DNA of 64,000 nt from Amylibacter sp. IMCC11727 (GCF_029854195.1 NZ_CP122960.1:1742001-1806000), one strand, 5' to 3'; shown: positions 24,649-33,459, counted from the first letter of the stretch. Made by a program: numbers and translations. Notes: generated by a model from the sequence alone, not told the origin.

Positions 24649-25311
24649 ATGTGTGGACGATTTGCCCTTACGCTTCCCCCTGATGCGGTGGCAGGCTGGT
24701 TTGACGCGGTGCATGTGAAGGCATCGTTTGAGCCTCGGTACAATATTTGCCCAACCACCGATATTCCCGTGGCGGTGAATTACGAAGGGGAACGGCATTT
24801 GGTGCCGATGCGGTGGGGGTTCATTCCCAAATGGTACAAATCCCCGAGTGACGGGCCGATGCTGATCAATGCACGGGCAGAAACCATTGCGGAAAAGCCT
24901 GCGTTTCGAAGTGCGGTGCAGACTCGCCGGTGTTTAATCCCAGCAGATGGATTTTACGAATGGCACCGCGAAAAGGGTAAAGGCAAAGAACCGTGGTACA
25001 TTTATCCAAACGAAGGGGAGTTGATGGCCTTTGCGGGGATTTGGCAGGTTTGGAAGGGGCCTGATGGGGCACGATCCGTGACCTGTGCCATGGTCACAAC
25101 TGCGGCGGGCGAGGACCTGGCGCAAGTGCATCACCGCGAGCCCGTTACGATCAAACCTGACGATTTTGGTTTGTGGCTCGGGGAAGAAGGCAAGGGGGCG
25201 GCCAGCTTAATGCACGCCGCTGATCCTGCGTATTTCGTACGCCATCGCGTCGGGCTTGAGGTGAATTCAGGTCGTGTGGAAGGGGCTGAGCTGCGCGATC
25301 CATTGGATTGA
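24649..25311 (+). CDS. SOS-response-associated peptidase (SRAP / YedK-like)
   Basis: SRAP protein of 220 residues that covalently caps abasic sites in single-stranded DNA through Cys2. The start at 24649 is fixed by this requirement: it yields MCGRF, exposing Cys2 after Met removal, whereas six extra upstream codons would block it. The active-site residues are visible: Asn74 in LINARAET, Glu104 in GFYEW, and His in VHHREPV near 161-162. It functions in the cytoplasm on replication forks. No clear GTTC-N7-GTTC LexA box is seen upstream, so SOS control is not supported here. Confidence 0.94.
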   Translation: MCGRFALTLPPDAVAGWFDAVHVKASFEPRYNICPTTDIPVAVNYEGERHLVPMRWGFIPKWYKSPSDGPMLINARAETIAEKPAFRSAVQTRRCLIPADGFYEWHREKGKGKEPWYIYPNEGELMAFAGIWQVWKGPDGARSVTCAMVTTAAGEDLAQVHHREPVTIKPDDFGLWLGEEGKGAASLMHAADPAYFVRHRVGLEVNSGRVEGAELRDPLD

Positions 25312-25368
25312 AATGCACGGTTTTTCGTGCAAGATAGGTGAAGTGAGTTCATCTAAGCGAGCGGTCCC

Positions 25369-26262
25369 ATGCGAGCCAAGCAATACGATATCCCGCCTTT
25401 GACGATGTTGCGCGCCTTTGAGGCCGCGTCGCGCCGTGGTGCGTTTAACGAAGCGGCGAGCGAATTGAATGTGACGCCTGGCGCCGTCAGCCATCAGGTT
25501 AAAGCACTGGAAAAATGGTTGGGTATGGCGCTGTTTTCACGCGGACATCGTGCGGTTACTTTGACGGATGAAGGGGAGCGGTTGTTCGCCGTGCTGCGTG
25601 ACAGTTTCCGCGATATTGCAGCCATTACGTCGTCCTTGCGGATGCAGGCCGAAACACCGCGGGTCGAGGTGTTGGCCACCACAGCAGTGTCATCCTTATG
25701 GTTAACGCAACGGGTGATTTCATTTGGGGTGGAAAACGAAGATATTCAGGTAAACCAACAGGTGTCCGACAGTACTATGGAACGCCCGTTGACGGTAGAT
25801 TTGGCCATTGAATACCGTTTGGAGCCGCCCAAAGAGCCGAAGTTTGTTAAACTCTTTGATGATGAACTGGTGCCTGTCTGTACCCCAGAAATGGCCGAAA
25901 GGCTTAAAGATGCCAGCCTTGAAGAGCTGTCACAGCAGGCATTGATCAACATGGACGCCCGCAATGAAAATTGGACCACTTGGGCCACATGGTTTGACAT
26001 GATGGGATACATGGGACCCGTGGCCATGGCGCGGCGTGTAAACAATTATTCCATCGCCATACAATTGGCCCGTGAAGGGGCCGGAATTGCGCTCGGGTGG
26101 CGTAAACTGACATCTGTGATGATCGAAGATGGCCGTTTGGCTACGTTGGAAAAGCATTTTTGCCCGTCACCTGGTGCGTTTTATCTGATCTCTCCTTTGC
26201 CTGAACTGGCAGAGCCGACGGCAAAACTTTTCAATTGGATGGTTGAGCATCACGTGAAATAG
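25369..26262 (+). CDS. LysR-family regulator (GcvA-like) upstream of the Rieske oxygenase
   Basis: Regulator of 297 residues resembling the GcvA subgroup: it starts with IPPLTMLRAFEAASRRGAFN and continues with AASELNVTPGAVSHQVKALE, with the effector domain from about residue 93. It lies 87 bp upstream of the Rieske oxygenase gene on the same strand. That interval holds three AGGTGA-type half sites, consistent with it binding there. In GcvA-like regulators of roseobacters the target is often an adjacent amine or amino-acid catabolic gene; the effector here is unknown. Confidence 0.9.
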   Translation: MRAKQYDIPPLTMLRAFEAASRRGAFNEAASELNVTPGAVSHQVKALEKWLGMALFSRGHRAVTLTDEGERLFAVLRDSFRDIAAITSSLRMQAETPRVEVLATTAVSSLWLTQRVISFGVENEDIQVNQQVSDSTMERPLTVDLAIEYRLEPPKEPKFVKLFDDELVPVCTPEMAERLKDASLEELSQQALINMDARNENWTTWATWFDMMGYMGPVAMARRVNNYSIAIQLAREGAGIALGWRKLTSVMIEDGRLATLEKHFCPSPGAFYLISPLPELAEPTAKLFNWMVEHHVK

Positions 26263-26264
26263 AT

Positions 26265-26326
26265 TCACCTTTTTGAAAAGATTCCGCCTCTTTTCAGGTG
26301 AGATAATTGACGACATAGTCAGGTGA
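26265..26326 (+). promoter_or_regulatory. Operator-like repeats upstream of the Rieske gene
   Basis: TCACCT (26265-26270) is inverted relative to AGGTGA at 26296-26301 and 26321-26326. The first pair extends into a hairpin, with GAAAAGA (26275-26281) pairing to TCTTTTC (26289-26295). Repeats in the leader between a LysR gene and its likely target suggest a binding site. Confidence 0.45.
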
Positions 26327-26349
26327 AATTCATTCAATTTGGTGCTGTC

Positions 26350-27513
26350 ATGACCCAACAATCCGATCTGTCCGCTGTGATGCAACCCGTGGCCTTGGCC
26401 AAGGGGTTGCCCAATGCCCATTACGTAGAGCCTGAAGCGTTTGAAGAAGAACGCAAATCGGTTTTGTTTGCCAATTGGTCAGGTGTTGGGTTTGCCAAGG
26501 ATGTTCCCAATGAGGGCGATGCGATGCCTGTGGATTTCCTTGGCGTGCCGCTGTTGATCCTGCGCGATCACGATGGGGCGGTGCGGGTGTACCAAAACAC
26601 CTGTCGGCATCGCGGCATGATTTTGGTTGATAAGCCGGGCAATATTCGTGGAACCATCCGCTGTCCCTATCATTCATGGTGTTACGGTCTGGATGGCAAG
26701 CTGCGGTCTACGCCGCATGTGGGTGGGCCAGGGCAAAACATCCACGAAGATATTAAGCGCAATGAACTGGGCCTCATCGAAATGCGCAGCCATGTGTGGC
26801 TTGGTGTGGTGTATGTAAATGTGTCGGGTAAGGCGCCTGATTTTGATGTTGTTCATGCAGAGCTTTTGGAGCGTTGGGCAGAGTTTGACAAACCGCTTTA
26901 TCATTCAGGGGCGGACAGCTCGTTTAAGCTGGATGTGAACTGCAACTGGAAGCTGGCGGTCGAGAATTACTGCGAAAGTTATCACCTGCCTTGGGTGCAT
27001 CCGGGCTTGAACAGCTATTCCCGTCTGGAGGACCATTACAACATTGAAGAAAATGGTCGATATTCTGGTCAGGGATCACTTGTTTATCGCCAGTTGAAAG
27101 ATGATGACGGCAAGGTTTTCCCAGATTTTCAAGGGATTAGCGATAAATGGGATACGGGCTCTGAATACATCACGGTCTTTCCCAATGTTTTGTTAGGGGT
27201 GCATCGTGACCACACTTTTGCGATTGTGTTAGAGCCAAAAGAACAGGGCAAAACGCAAGAACATATTGAAATTTTCTACGCCGCTGAAGACGCCATTGGT
27301 GAAGGTTTTGCAAGCACACGCGCCAAGAATACGGCGCAGTGGAAAGAGGTCTTCGAAGAAGATATCTTCGTCGTGGAGGGCATGCAAAAAGGGCGTCAGG
27401 GTCCGTTTTTTGATGGTGGTAAGTTTTCCCCTGCGATGGATGGGCCGACCCATGTGTTTCACGAATGGGTGGCGCACAAGCTGGATGCGGGCCGACAAAT
27501 GGCGGCAGAGTGA
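26350..27513 (+). CDS. Rieske non-haem iron oxygenase, alpha subunit, quaternary-amine type
   Basis: Terminal oxygenase component of 387 residues. The Rieske 2Fe-2S ligands are Cys85-His87 (CRHRG) and Cys105-His108 (CPYHSW). The mononuclear iron site is ENYCESYHLPWVH with His212 and His217. Glu209 sits where naphthalene dioxygenase has its bridging Asp; carnitine oxygenase CntA also has Glu there. This favours oxidation of a quaternary or N-methylated amine over an aromatic compound. It needs a reductase partner, and none is in the window. The start at 26350 is the first ATG of the conserved part; an upstream frame is non-homologous. The small gene after it overlaps its stop. Confidence 0.9.
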   Translation: MTQQSDLSAVMQPVALAKGLPNAHYVEPEAFEEERKSVLFANWSGVGFAKDVPNEGDAMPVDFLGVPLLILRDHDGAVRVYQNTCRHRGMILVDKPGNIRGTIRCPYHSWCYGLDGKLRSTPHVGGPGQNIHEDIKRNELGLIEMRSHVWLGVVYVNVSGKAPDFDVVHAELLERWAEFDKPLYHSGADSSFKLDVNCNWKLAVENYCESYHLPWVHPGLNSYSRLEDHYNIEENGRYSGQGSLVYRQLKDDDGKVFPDFQGISDKWDTGSEYITVFPNVLLGVHRDHTFAIVLEPKEQGKTQEHIEIFYAAEDAIGEGFASTRAKNTAQWKEVFEEDIFVVEGMQKGRQGPFFDGGKFSPAMDGPTHVFHEWVAHKLDAGRQMAAE

Positions 27514-27743
27514 GTAATCAGAATATTGGCCCCTTGAACGAGGCACTGCTGGCTGCCCATGTGGCGGGGGACAATGAAACGCTCGTGCGCCTGTATCGCG
27601 CGGCAGGTGAGGCGGCGTTGGACACAGACGAGGTGCAGGGCTGTTTCTATCTGACCCACGCCTATGTGTTTGCGCTGGAAGCTGGACTGGCAGAGGCCGA
27701 AGAGTTGCGCGCGATGTTGGCCGCCCGAGGGCGAGAGGCCTAA
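27510..27743 (+). CDS. Small protein of unknown family, coupled to the Rieske oxygenase
   Basis: Predicted 77-residue protein starting with GTG at 27510, which overlaps the TGA of the oxygenase gene (GTGA). It is acidic and helical by appearance: NEALLAAHVAGDNETLVRLY, then a TPR-like second helix pair with LTHAYVFALEAG and AEAEELRAMLAARG. A single TPR-like or helical-hairpin fold is plausible. I recognise no family. Coupling suggests a function tied to the oxygenase, for example as an adaptor. Its stop overlaps that of the convergent LysR gene. Confidence 0.65.
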   Translation: MSNQNIGPLNEALLAAHVAGDNETLVRLYRAAGEAALDTDEVQGCFYLTHAYVFALEAGLAEAEELRAMLAARGREA

Positions 27744-28687
27744 GGGTTTGCTTCGCGGATCATTGCGGCGGTTGCGGGGTCCACGTGTTCCCATGGACCG
27801 TTGGCCAATTGGTTAAAGACCACTTTGAATTTCTCATGGGCTGCGGCGGCTACGGCGCGGTGTTCGCCTGCGCGATTGAGCAATGAAAATTCCCGTGGCA
27901 CGCTGTTTGGGCAGGGAACCACATGCAGGTCTTTCAACGCGGTTGGCGATTGGAGCAAGCAAAAGGCCGAGGTAATGGCCCAGCCATAGCCTGCTTGCAC
28001 GAATCGCAGCAAGCTTTGCGTGCTGTCAAAGTTGAACCGTGTGGGGCGATCCACCCCGATGCGGCCCAAAAGTTCAATGATCAACGCACCCATTTTCGAG
28101 GTGCGGCCATAGCCAACGTAGTTTTCTGTGCGCAAAATTTCGGCCACATCGCGGTCTTTGAACGATTTGGGCATGGCGATGACAAACGGGTCGCGGAACA
28201 AAGACTGTAATTCGACTTGTGTGGTGTCCACAAAAGGCGGGCTGTCCACTGCAAGATCAAAATGGCGGGCGCGAAAGGCGGTTTCGAGCCATGGGGAGAT
28301 ACCTGATTTCAGCTCTACCACATGGGCAAAAGACTGCATCGCGCCCACAAATTCAGCGCCGAGAATTTCTGACAGAGTGTCGGACATGCCAATGCGCATC
28401 AAGGGTAGGCCTGATGTGTTCATGGCGCGGATATCTGTGGTCAATTCGCGGGCTTCACGCAGCAGCGACGGCGCACGTTCCAAAAGGATGTTGCCCGCTT
28501 CGGTAACTTGTAACGGGCGCGCGTGGCGGTCGATCAATTCCACTTCAAAGACGGACTCTAAGCGTTTGATTTTCTTGGTGACAGCAGGCTGTGTGATTTC
28601 AAGAGACCGCGCAGCCTGTGATATCGAATGGTGTTCGGCCACAGTTAAAAAGGTTTGCAACAGGTCGAGGTCTGGCAGTTGTAACAT
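27740..28687 (-). CDS. LysR-family transcriptional regulator divergent from the DMGDH-like gene
   Basis: Regulator of 315 residues with an HTH at about residues 5-65 (HHSISQAARSLEITQPAVTK in the centre) and a co-inducer domain from about residue 92 (LMRIGMSD). The 125-bp region upstream is shared with the dimethylglycine-dehydrogenase-like gene that runs the other way, the classic position for a LysR regulator of its neighbour. Its stop overlaps that of the small protein gene on the other strand. Confidence 0.92.
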   Translation of the reverse strand: MLQLPDLDLLQTFLTVAEHHSISQAARSLEITQPAVTKKIKRLESVFEVELIDRHARPLQVTEAGNILLERAPSLLREARELTTDIRAMNTSGLPLMRIGMSDTLSEILGAEFVGAMQSFAHVVELKSGISPWLETAFRARHFDLAVDSPPFVDTTQVELQSLFRDPFVIAMPKSFKDRDVAEILRTENYVGYGRTSKMGALIIELLGRIGVDRPTRFNFDSTQSLLRFVQAGYGWAITSAFCLLQSPTALKDLHVVPCPNSVPREFSLLNRAGEHRAVAAAAHEKFKVVFNQLANGPWEHVDPATAAMIREANP

Positions 28688-28812
28688 TGCGCGTTCATTC
28701 CGTTTTGGATGAAAAGGGTATAACTTTTGTTAATAGGCATAATTTCTTTCAATCTCGCAAGGGTTTTCGCGTTTAGTTGCGGTAACATTTTACATCAAGG
28801 CGGAGAGACCAG

Positions 28813-31233
28813 ATGAAGACCCATGCGCAGGCTGTTGTGATCGGAGGGGGCCTTGTTGGCTGCTCCATCCTGTACCATTTGGCAAAACTTGGTTGGACGG
28901 ATGTTGTTCTGTTGGAACGGGACGAATTAACGTCGGGCTCCACGTGGCATGCGGCGGCGAACCTGCACGGACTGCATGACAATAACAATATCTCTAAGAT
29001 CCAATACTATACCATGAACCTGTATAAGGAGTTGGAACAGGAAACGGGCCAAGGGTGTGGTGTTTTTCAACCTGGGTCCATCTATTTGGCGCAAACTGAA
29101 GAGCGTGAACATCAATTGCGTCTGCAAGAAAGCAAGGCGCGGTATTTTCGCGAGAAGTTTTATGAATTGACGCCAGAACAGGCGCTGGAAAAGAACCCGC
29201 TTTTGAATTTGGACGGCGTGCGCTGCATCATGTTCGAAGAAGACGGCGGCAATGTGGACCCGTCTGGCGTGACGCAAGCCTATGCCACGGGGGCGCGGCA
29301 GATGGGGGCGGAAATCCACCGATTCTGCCCCGCGACGGCGACGATTCAACAACCCGATGGCACGTGGATCGTGGAAACACCCAAAGGCAACATTCACACG
29401 CAATGGGTGGTGAACGTGGGTGGCCTCTGGGCGCGGGAAGTGGCGGCCATGGCGGGGATAAAACTGCCGTTGCAGCCCACAGAACACCAGTATTTGGTGA
29501 CAGAAACCATTCCTGAAATCGCTGCAATGGATCGCCGTTTGCCATCTGTGGCGGATCGTGATGGCGAATATTACATGCGCCAAGAGGGCAATGGGTTGCT
29601 GATCGGGGCCTATGAAAAGAACCTGAAATTCTGGGCTGAGGACGGCACGCCAGCGGGCTTTGGGCATGAGCTGTTTGATGGGGATTTGGATCGCATTATG
29701 GACAATCTGGAACGGGCGATGGATCGCGTTCCAGTGGCGGCCACGGCAGGGATTAAGCGGGTGATCAACGGACCAATGATTTGGTCCCCTGACAGCGCGG
29801 CGCTCTATGGCCCTGTGCCAGAGTTGAAGAACTATTTCTGTTGCTGTGGGATTATTCCTGGGTTTAGCCAATCTGGTGGACTTGGCCTGATGTCAGCGCA
29901 GTGGATCATTGAAGGGGAACCAGAATTTGACATGTTCCCGTGGGATTTGACGCGGTTCGGCCATTGGGCGGATGAGACATTCACCAAGGAAAAGGTGGCC
30001 GATCAATATTCCAAACGCTTTGCCATCCACTTCCCGTTTGAAGAGCGGGATGCGGGCCGTGAGACACGCACACGCCCGATTTATAAGCGCCAAAAGGAGA
30101 TGGGCGCGGTGCATGGGCTGAACTACGGCTGGGAACATCCGCTTTGGTATGCAGGTGAAGGCAAGGTTGGCACAGAAAGTTATGGATTTACCCGTCAGGA
30201 CTGGTTCGAGCCTGTGGGGGCTGAGTGCCGCAACCTGCGCGAAAATGTGGGCGTGGTGGATGTGTCAAATTTCGGCAAATACGAGATTAAGGGGGCGGGT
30301 GCTGCCGATTGGATTGACCGTGTGATTGCCAACCATGTGCCCAAAGAAGTTGGAAGGTCTTGCCTGACGCCAATGCTCGGCGTGCGCGGTGGTATCGCGG
30401 GGGACTTCACCGTAACGAAATTGGCCGAAGATCATTTCTTTATGATCGGCACGGGCATCGGGGAGCGGTATCACCAACGGTATTTCCAGATGGTGGACCT
30501 GCCCGAAGGCACCACGTTTGAGACGGTCACGGATACCTATTGCGGGGTGAATGTGGCAGGTCCAAAATCCCGCGAATTGCTGGCGCGGTTAACGCAAGAG
30601 GACTTGAGCAATGAAGGTTGGCCGTTCATGCGGTCGCGAAAATTTACCATCGCAGGGATCGAGGCGATTGGCATTCGCGTGTCGTTTACGGGCGATCTGG
30701 GTTGGGAAATCTATGTGGCCGAAGCGGATCAGGCCAAACTGTGGGATACGCTGTTTGAAACGGGCAAAGACCTCGGCATTATGCCCGTAGGTGGCCGCTC
30801 GCTCGGGTGTTTGCGCATTGAAAAGGGCTATGGTTCATGGTCGCGCGAATATTCACCTGAATACTGGCCCCAAGAGGTTGGCTTTGAACGGTTGATTAAG
30901 ATGGACAAGCCAGATTTCCTTGGCAAATCGGCCTATGCCGCGATCAAAGATAAGGCGCCGCGCGAAAAGTTGGTGTGTTTGACTATTGAAACCGAGAATG
31001 CCGATAGTTCCGGTGGCGAGCCGATTTTCCTCGCCGATGGGACGCCTGTTGGGCGGGTGAGTTCGGGGGCCTTTGGGTTTGCTGTCGATCAATCCTGTGC
31101 GCTGGCGTTTATCAAAACGGAACATGCGGTGGTAGGAGCTGAGGTGGATGTAGCGGTTTTAGGCCGCCCGCATAAGGCGGTGATACTTGAGCAACCTGCT
31201 TTTGATCCGTCTGGTTCACGGTTGCGGGGATAA
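28813..31233 (+). CDS. Dimethylglycine/sarcosine dehydrogenase-like FAD oxidoreductase with GcvT domain
   Basis: Protein of 806 residues with an N-terminal DAO-type FAD domain (VIGGGLVGCS, residues 9-18), a middle FAO-M-like segment, and a C-terminal GcvT aminomethyltransferase fold (from about residue 430; TYCGVNVAGPKSRELL, SFTGDLGWEIYV, GRSLGCLRIEKGYGSW). His46 in GSTWHAA is where rat DMGDH binds FAD covalently. Such enzymes demethylate dimethylglycine or sarcosine and pass the methyl group to tetrahydrofolate as methylene-THF. The true substrate is unknown; the ATG is preceded by GGAGAG. The ProC-like gene follows three bases after its stop, so the two form an operon. Confidence 0.92.
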   Translation: MKTHAQAVVIGGGLVGCSILYHLAKLGWTDVVLLERDELTSGSTWHAAANLHGLHDNNNISKIQYYTMNLYKELEQETGQGCGVFQPGSIYLAQTEEREHQLRLQESKARYFREKFYELTPEQALEKNPLLNLDGVRCIMFEEDGGNVDPSGVTQAYATGARQMGAEIHRFCPATATIQQPDGTWIVETPKGNIHTQWVVNVGGLWAREVAAMAGIKLPLQPTEHQYLVTETIPEIAAMDRRLPSVADRDGEYYMRQEGNGLLIGAYEKNLKFWAEDGTPAGFGHELFDGDLDRIMDNLERAMDRVPVAATAGIKRVINGPMIWSPDSAALYGPVPELKNYFCCCGIIPGFSQSGGLGLMSAQWIIEGEPEFDMFPWDLTRFGHWADETFTKEKVADQYSKRFAIHFPFEERDAGRETRTRPIYKRQKEMGAVHGLNYGWEHPLWYAGEGKVGTESYGFTRQDWFEPVGAECRNLRENVGVVDVSNFGKYEIKGAGAADWIDRVIANHVPKEVGRSCLTPMLGVRGGIAGDFTVTKLAEDHFFMIGTGIGERYHQRYFQMVDLPEGTTFETVTDTYCGVNVAGPKSRELLARLTQEDLSNEGWPFMRSRKFTIAGIEAIGIRVSFTGDLGWEIYVAEADQAKLWDTLFETGKDLGIMPVGGRSLGCLRIEKGYGSWSREYSPEYWPQEVGFERLIKMDKPDFLGKSAYAAIKDKAPREKLVCLTIETENADSSGGEPIFLADGTPVGRVSSGAFGFAVDQSCALAFIKTEHAVVGAEVDVAVLGRPHKAVILEQPAFDPSGSRLRG

Positions 31234-31236
31234 ACG

Positions 31237-31998
31237 ATGGCACGGATAGGATTTATTGGTACAGGTGAAATCGCCGCGGCCATGGTCAAGGGGCTGGCGG
31301 GGCAGGGGCATCAGATTATTGTGTCCGAACGCAATGCAGATATGGCACGAGCCTTGGCCGAAGAGTTTGAAGAGGTTCAGGTTGCCCCAAACCAAGCGGT
31401 GTTAGATGGGACAGATACCGTGTGGCTGTGCTTGATGGCGCATGTGGCAGAAGATGTACTGACAGACCTGACATTTCGTGAGGATCATGTGGTTGTGTCC
31501 GCCATGGTGGATGTGTCCCATGGAGCGCTGCAACAGTTGTGTGCGCCCGCGCACAATATTTCCATGACCATTCCCATGCCGTTTATCGCGCTTGGCGGCT
31601 GTCCCTTGCCAGTGTTTCCAAGCCCAGAGGCAGTGGACGCGATTTTTGGTGCGCGCAATATCATTATCCCCGTGGACAGCGAGCGCAATCTGAACGCCTA
31701 TTTCGGCGGGTCGGCCCAAGTGGCGGCAGTGCTTGCGCAGATGCGCGAAGGGGCGGTTTGGTTGGGAGAGCAAACAGGGGACGCGGCAGCCGCAGAGGCC
31801 TATATTGCGGCGATGTTTGCCGGCACGATGGCCGAAATGCCAAAAGACGGCAACGGGCGCTTTGACCGCGCGTTGCAGGCGCTCAACACCGAAGGTGGGT
31901 TGAACACCACAGTGCGCGGGCATCTGCGCGAAACAGGCAGTTTGCGCCAGTTACGTGTGGCACTTGATGGGCTGAAAGGGCGTCTGGGGTTGGAATAA
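31237..31998 (+). CDS. Pyrroline-5-carboxylate-reductase-like oxidoreductase
   Basis: NAD(P)-binding protein of 253 residues. The Rossmann signature IGFIGTGEIAAAMV is at residues 4-17, and the overall plan (dinucleotide fold, then a helical dimerisation domain with EAYIAAMFAGTMAEM) follows ProC and related imine reductases. It is placed three bases downstream of the DMGDH-like gene. It may reduce a cyclic or linear imine formed in the same pathway, or handle an N-methylproline-derived product; this is inference. A true biosynthetic ProC would not be expected in this context. It is convergent with the PuuB-like gene across a perfect inverted repeat. Confidence 0.8.
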   Translation: MARIGFIGTGEIAAAMVKGLAGQGHQIIVSERNADMARALAEEFEEVQVAPNQAVLDGTDTVWLCLMAHVAEDVLTDLTFREDHVVVSAMVDVSHGALQQLCAPAHNISMTIPMPFIALGGCPLPVFPSPEAVDAIFGARNIIIPVDSERNLNAYFGGSAQVAAVLAQMREGAVWLGEQTGDAAAAEAYIAAMFAGTMAEMPKDGNGRFDRALQALNTEGGLNTTVRGHLRETGSLRQLRVALDGLKGRLGLE

Positions 31999-32047
31999 AT
32001 GCGGGCACGTGGGGCGCTGCTTGCTTTCAAATGTCTTAACAAACCTT

Positions 32048-32083
32048 AAACGCCGACACGTCCAAACAAACGTGTCGGCGTTT
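32048..32083. terminator. Perfect 13-bp inverted repeat between convergent genes
   Basis: AAACGCCGACACG and CGTGTCGGCGTTT pair perfectly around an A-rich 10-nt loop, 50 bp after the ProC-like stop and 59 bp before the PuuB-like stop. The T-run after the stem is short, so it is terminator-like, possibly for both transcripts. Confidence 0.6.
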
Positions 32084-32141
32084 AGAGCTTGTTAACTTTT
32101 GGATTGGGATCGCGCGATTTTTGTTCGAATAAGTCTGCTGC

Positions 32142-33449
32142 TTAAATGCCCAACCGGTCCCGCATTGCATACCACGTCATCGCGAGTTTCAGTGCCGGAG
32201 AACGCAGCGCACGCCCCCCTGGAAAACGATGGGTCGGGACACGGGACATCACATCAAAGTCTTCTGCTTGGCCCGCAATGGCGGCGGCAGTGATTTTCCC
32301 TGCCAGCGTGGCAAGCGCGACGCCGTGGCCAGAATAGCCTGAGGCGGTGAAAATATTGGGGCGGATGCGGTCAAAATACGGCATTCGGTTGATTGTAATC
32401 GCCAGCGTGCCGCCCCAAGCGTAATCCAACTTTACGTCTTTGAGCTGGGGGTAAACCTGTAACATTGGCTTGCTGACGAGCGCACGAATGTCGCGTGGAA
32501 ATTTATAGCCATAACTTTCGCCGCCGCCAAACAGCAGGCGATGATCGGCACTGCGGCGGTAATAGTTAACCACAAACTTGCTGTCAGCAATGGCCACATC
32601 TTGTTTGATGAGCGCTTCCGCACCGCTTTGGTCCAACGGTTCTGTGGCGACGATGAAGTTGTTAATGGGCATAACGCGGGCTGCGGTTGGTTCGTTCAGC
32701 CCCCCAAGGTATCCATTGCAGGCGAGAACCACATGGGCGGCCGTGACTGTGCCACGGGCGGTCACAACGGTGGCGGGATCGCCCGCGTCTATTTTTGTAA
32801 CTTCAGAGGTTTCATAGATTTGCACCCCAGCCGCATGGGCTGCGCGCGCAAGGCCAAGCGCAAAATTCAGGGGATGGATGTGCGCAGCACCCATATCGAG
32901 TGCGCCCCCGTGATAGACTTCTGTGCCAAGAAGATCGCAGGTTTGCGCCCGATCCAAGTTTTGGATTTGCGTATAGTCGTAGGTTTTTTCCAAATGCGCG
33001 GTGTAAGCATGTAATTCAGGGACGTTTTTGGCGTGCCATTCCACATGGGCCACACCAGGTTTGTGGGCGCAATCAATCGCGTGTCGTTCTGACAGAGATT
33101 TAACGAGCGCTTTGGCGTCTTCGGCCAATCTCCACAGGTGTTTGGCGTCATCCAAACCCACTGTTTTTTCCAATTCATCTTGCTCGGCCCGCTGGCCAGA
33201 GCCCACTTGCCCGCCATTGCGACCAGATGCGCCCCAGCCTACGCGATGAGCCTCGATTAGCGAAACAGTATAGCCGCGTTCTGCAAGGTGCAGCGCGGTC
33301 GAAAGCCCTGTGAACCCACCCCCAATGACGCAAACATCTGCATGGTGCGATCCTTTGAGCTTAGGAAAGGGATCAAGGGCTTGGGACGTGGCCGCGTACC
33401 AGCTGTTTGGATATTGCCCAGTGGCGTCGTTGGCATAAAGGAGGTTCAT
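32142..33449 (-). CDS. Gamma-glutamylputrescine-oxidase-like FAD oxidase (PuuB-like)
   Basis: DAO-family flavoenzyme of 435 residues: a short N-terminal NSWYAAT segment typical of PuuB-type proteins, the FAD-binding VIGGGFTGLSTALHLAERG at residues 41-59, RVGWGASGRNGGQVGSG after it, and the terminal GYSGHGVALATLAGK. Family members oxidise gamma-glutamylputrescine or similar gamma-glutamylated amines to an aldehyde, hydrogen peroxide and ammonia. It is encoded next to a glutamine-synthetase-like gene and an amidotransferase in the same orientation, the expected partners for gamma-glutamylation. The amine is not determined by sequence. Confidence 0.88.
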   Translation of the reverse strand: MNLLYANDATGQYPNSWYAATSQALDPFPKLKGSHHADVCVIGGGFTGLSTALHLAERGYTVSLIEAHRVGWGASGRNGGQVGSGQRAEQDELEKTVGLDDAKHLWRLAEDAKALVKSLSERHAIDCAHKPGVAHVEWHAKNVPELHAYTAHLEKTYDYTQIQNLDRAQTCDLLGTEVYHGGALDMGAAHIHPLNFALGLARAAHAAGVQIYETSEVTKIDAGDPATVVTARGTVTAAHVVLACNGYLGGLNEPTAARVMPINNFIVATEPLDQSGAEALIKQDVAIADSKFVVNYYRRSADHRLLFGGGESYGYKFPRDIRALVSKPMLQVYPQLKDVKLDYAWGGTLAITINRMPYFDRIRPNIFTASGYSGHGVALATLAGKITAAAIAGQAEDFDVMSRVPTHRFPGGRALRSPALKLAMTWYAMRDRLGI

Positions 33450-33459
33450 GGCACGTGCC

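Noticed and set aside
32025..32050. TTAAC-like pair resembling a CtrA site
   Set aside because: The spacing is six, not seven, and it lies between the 3' ends of convergent genes.
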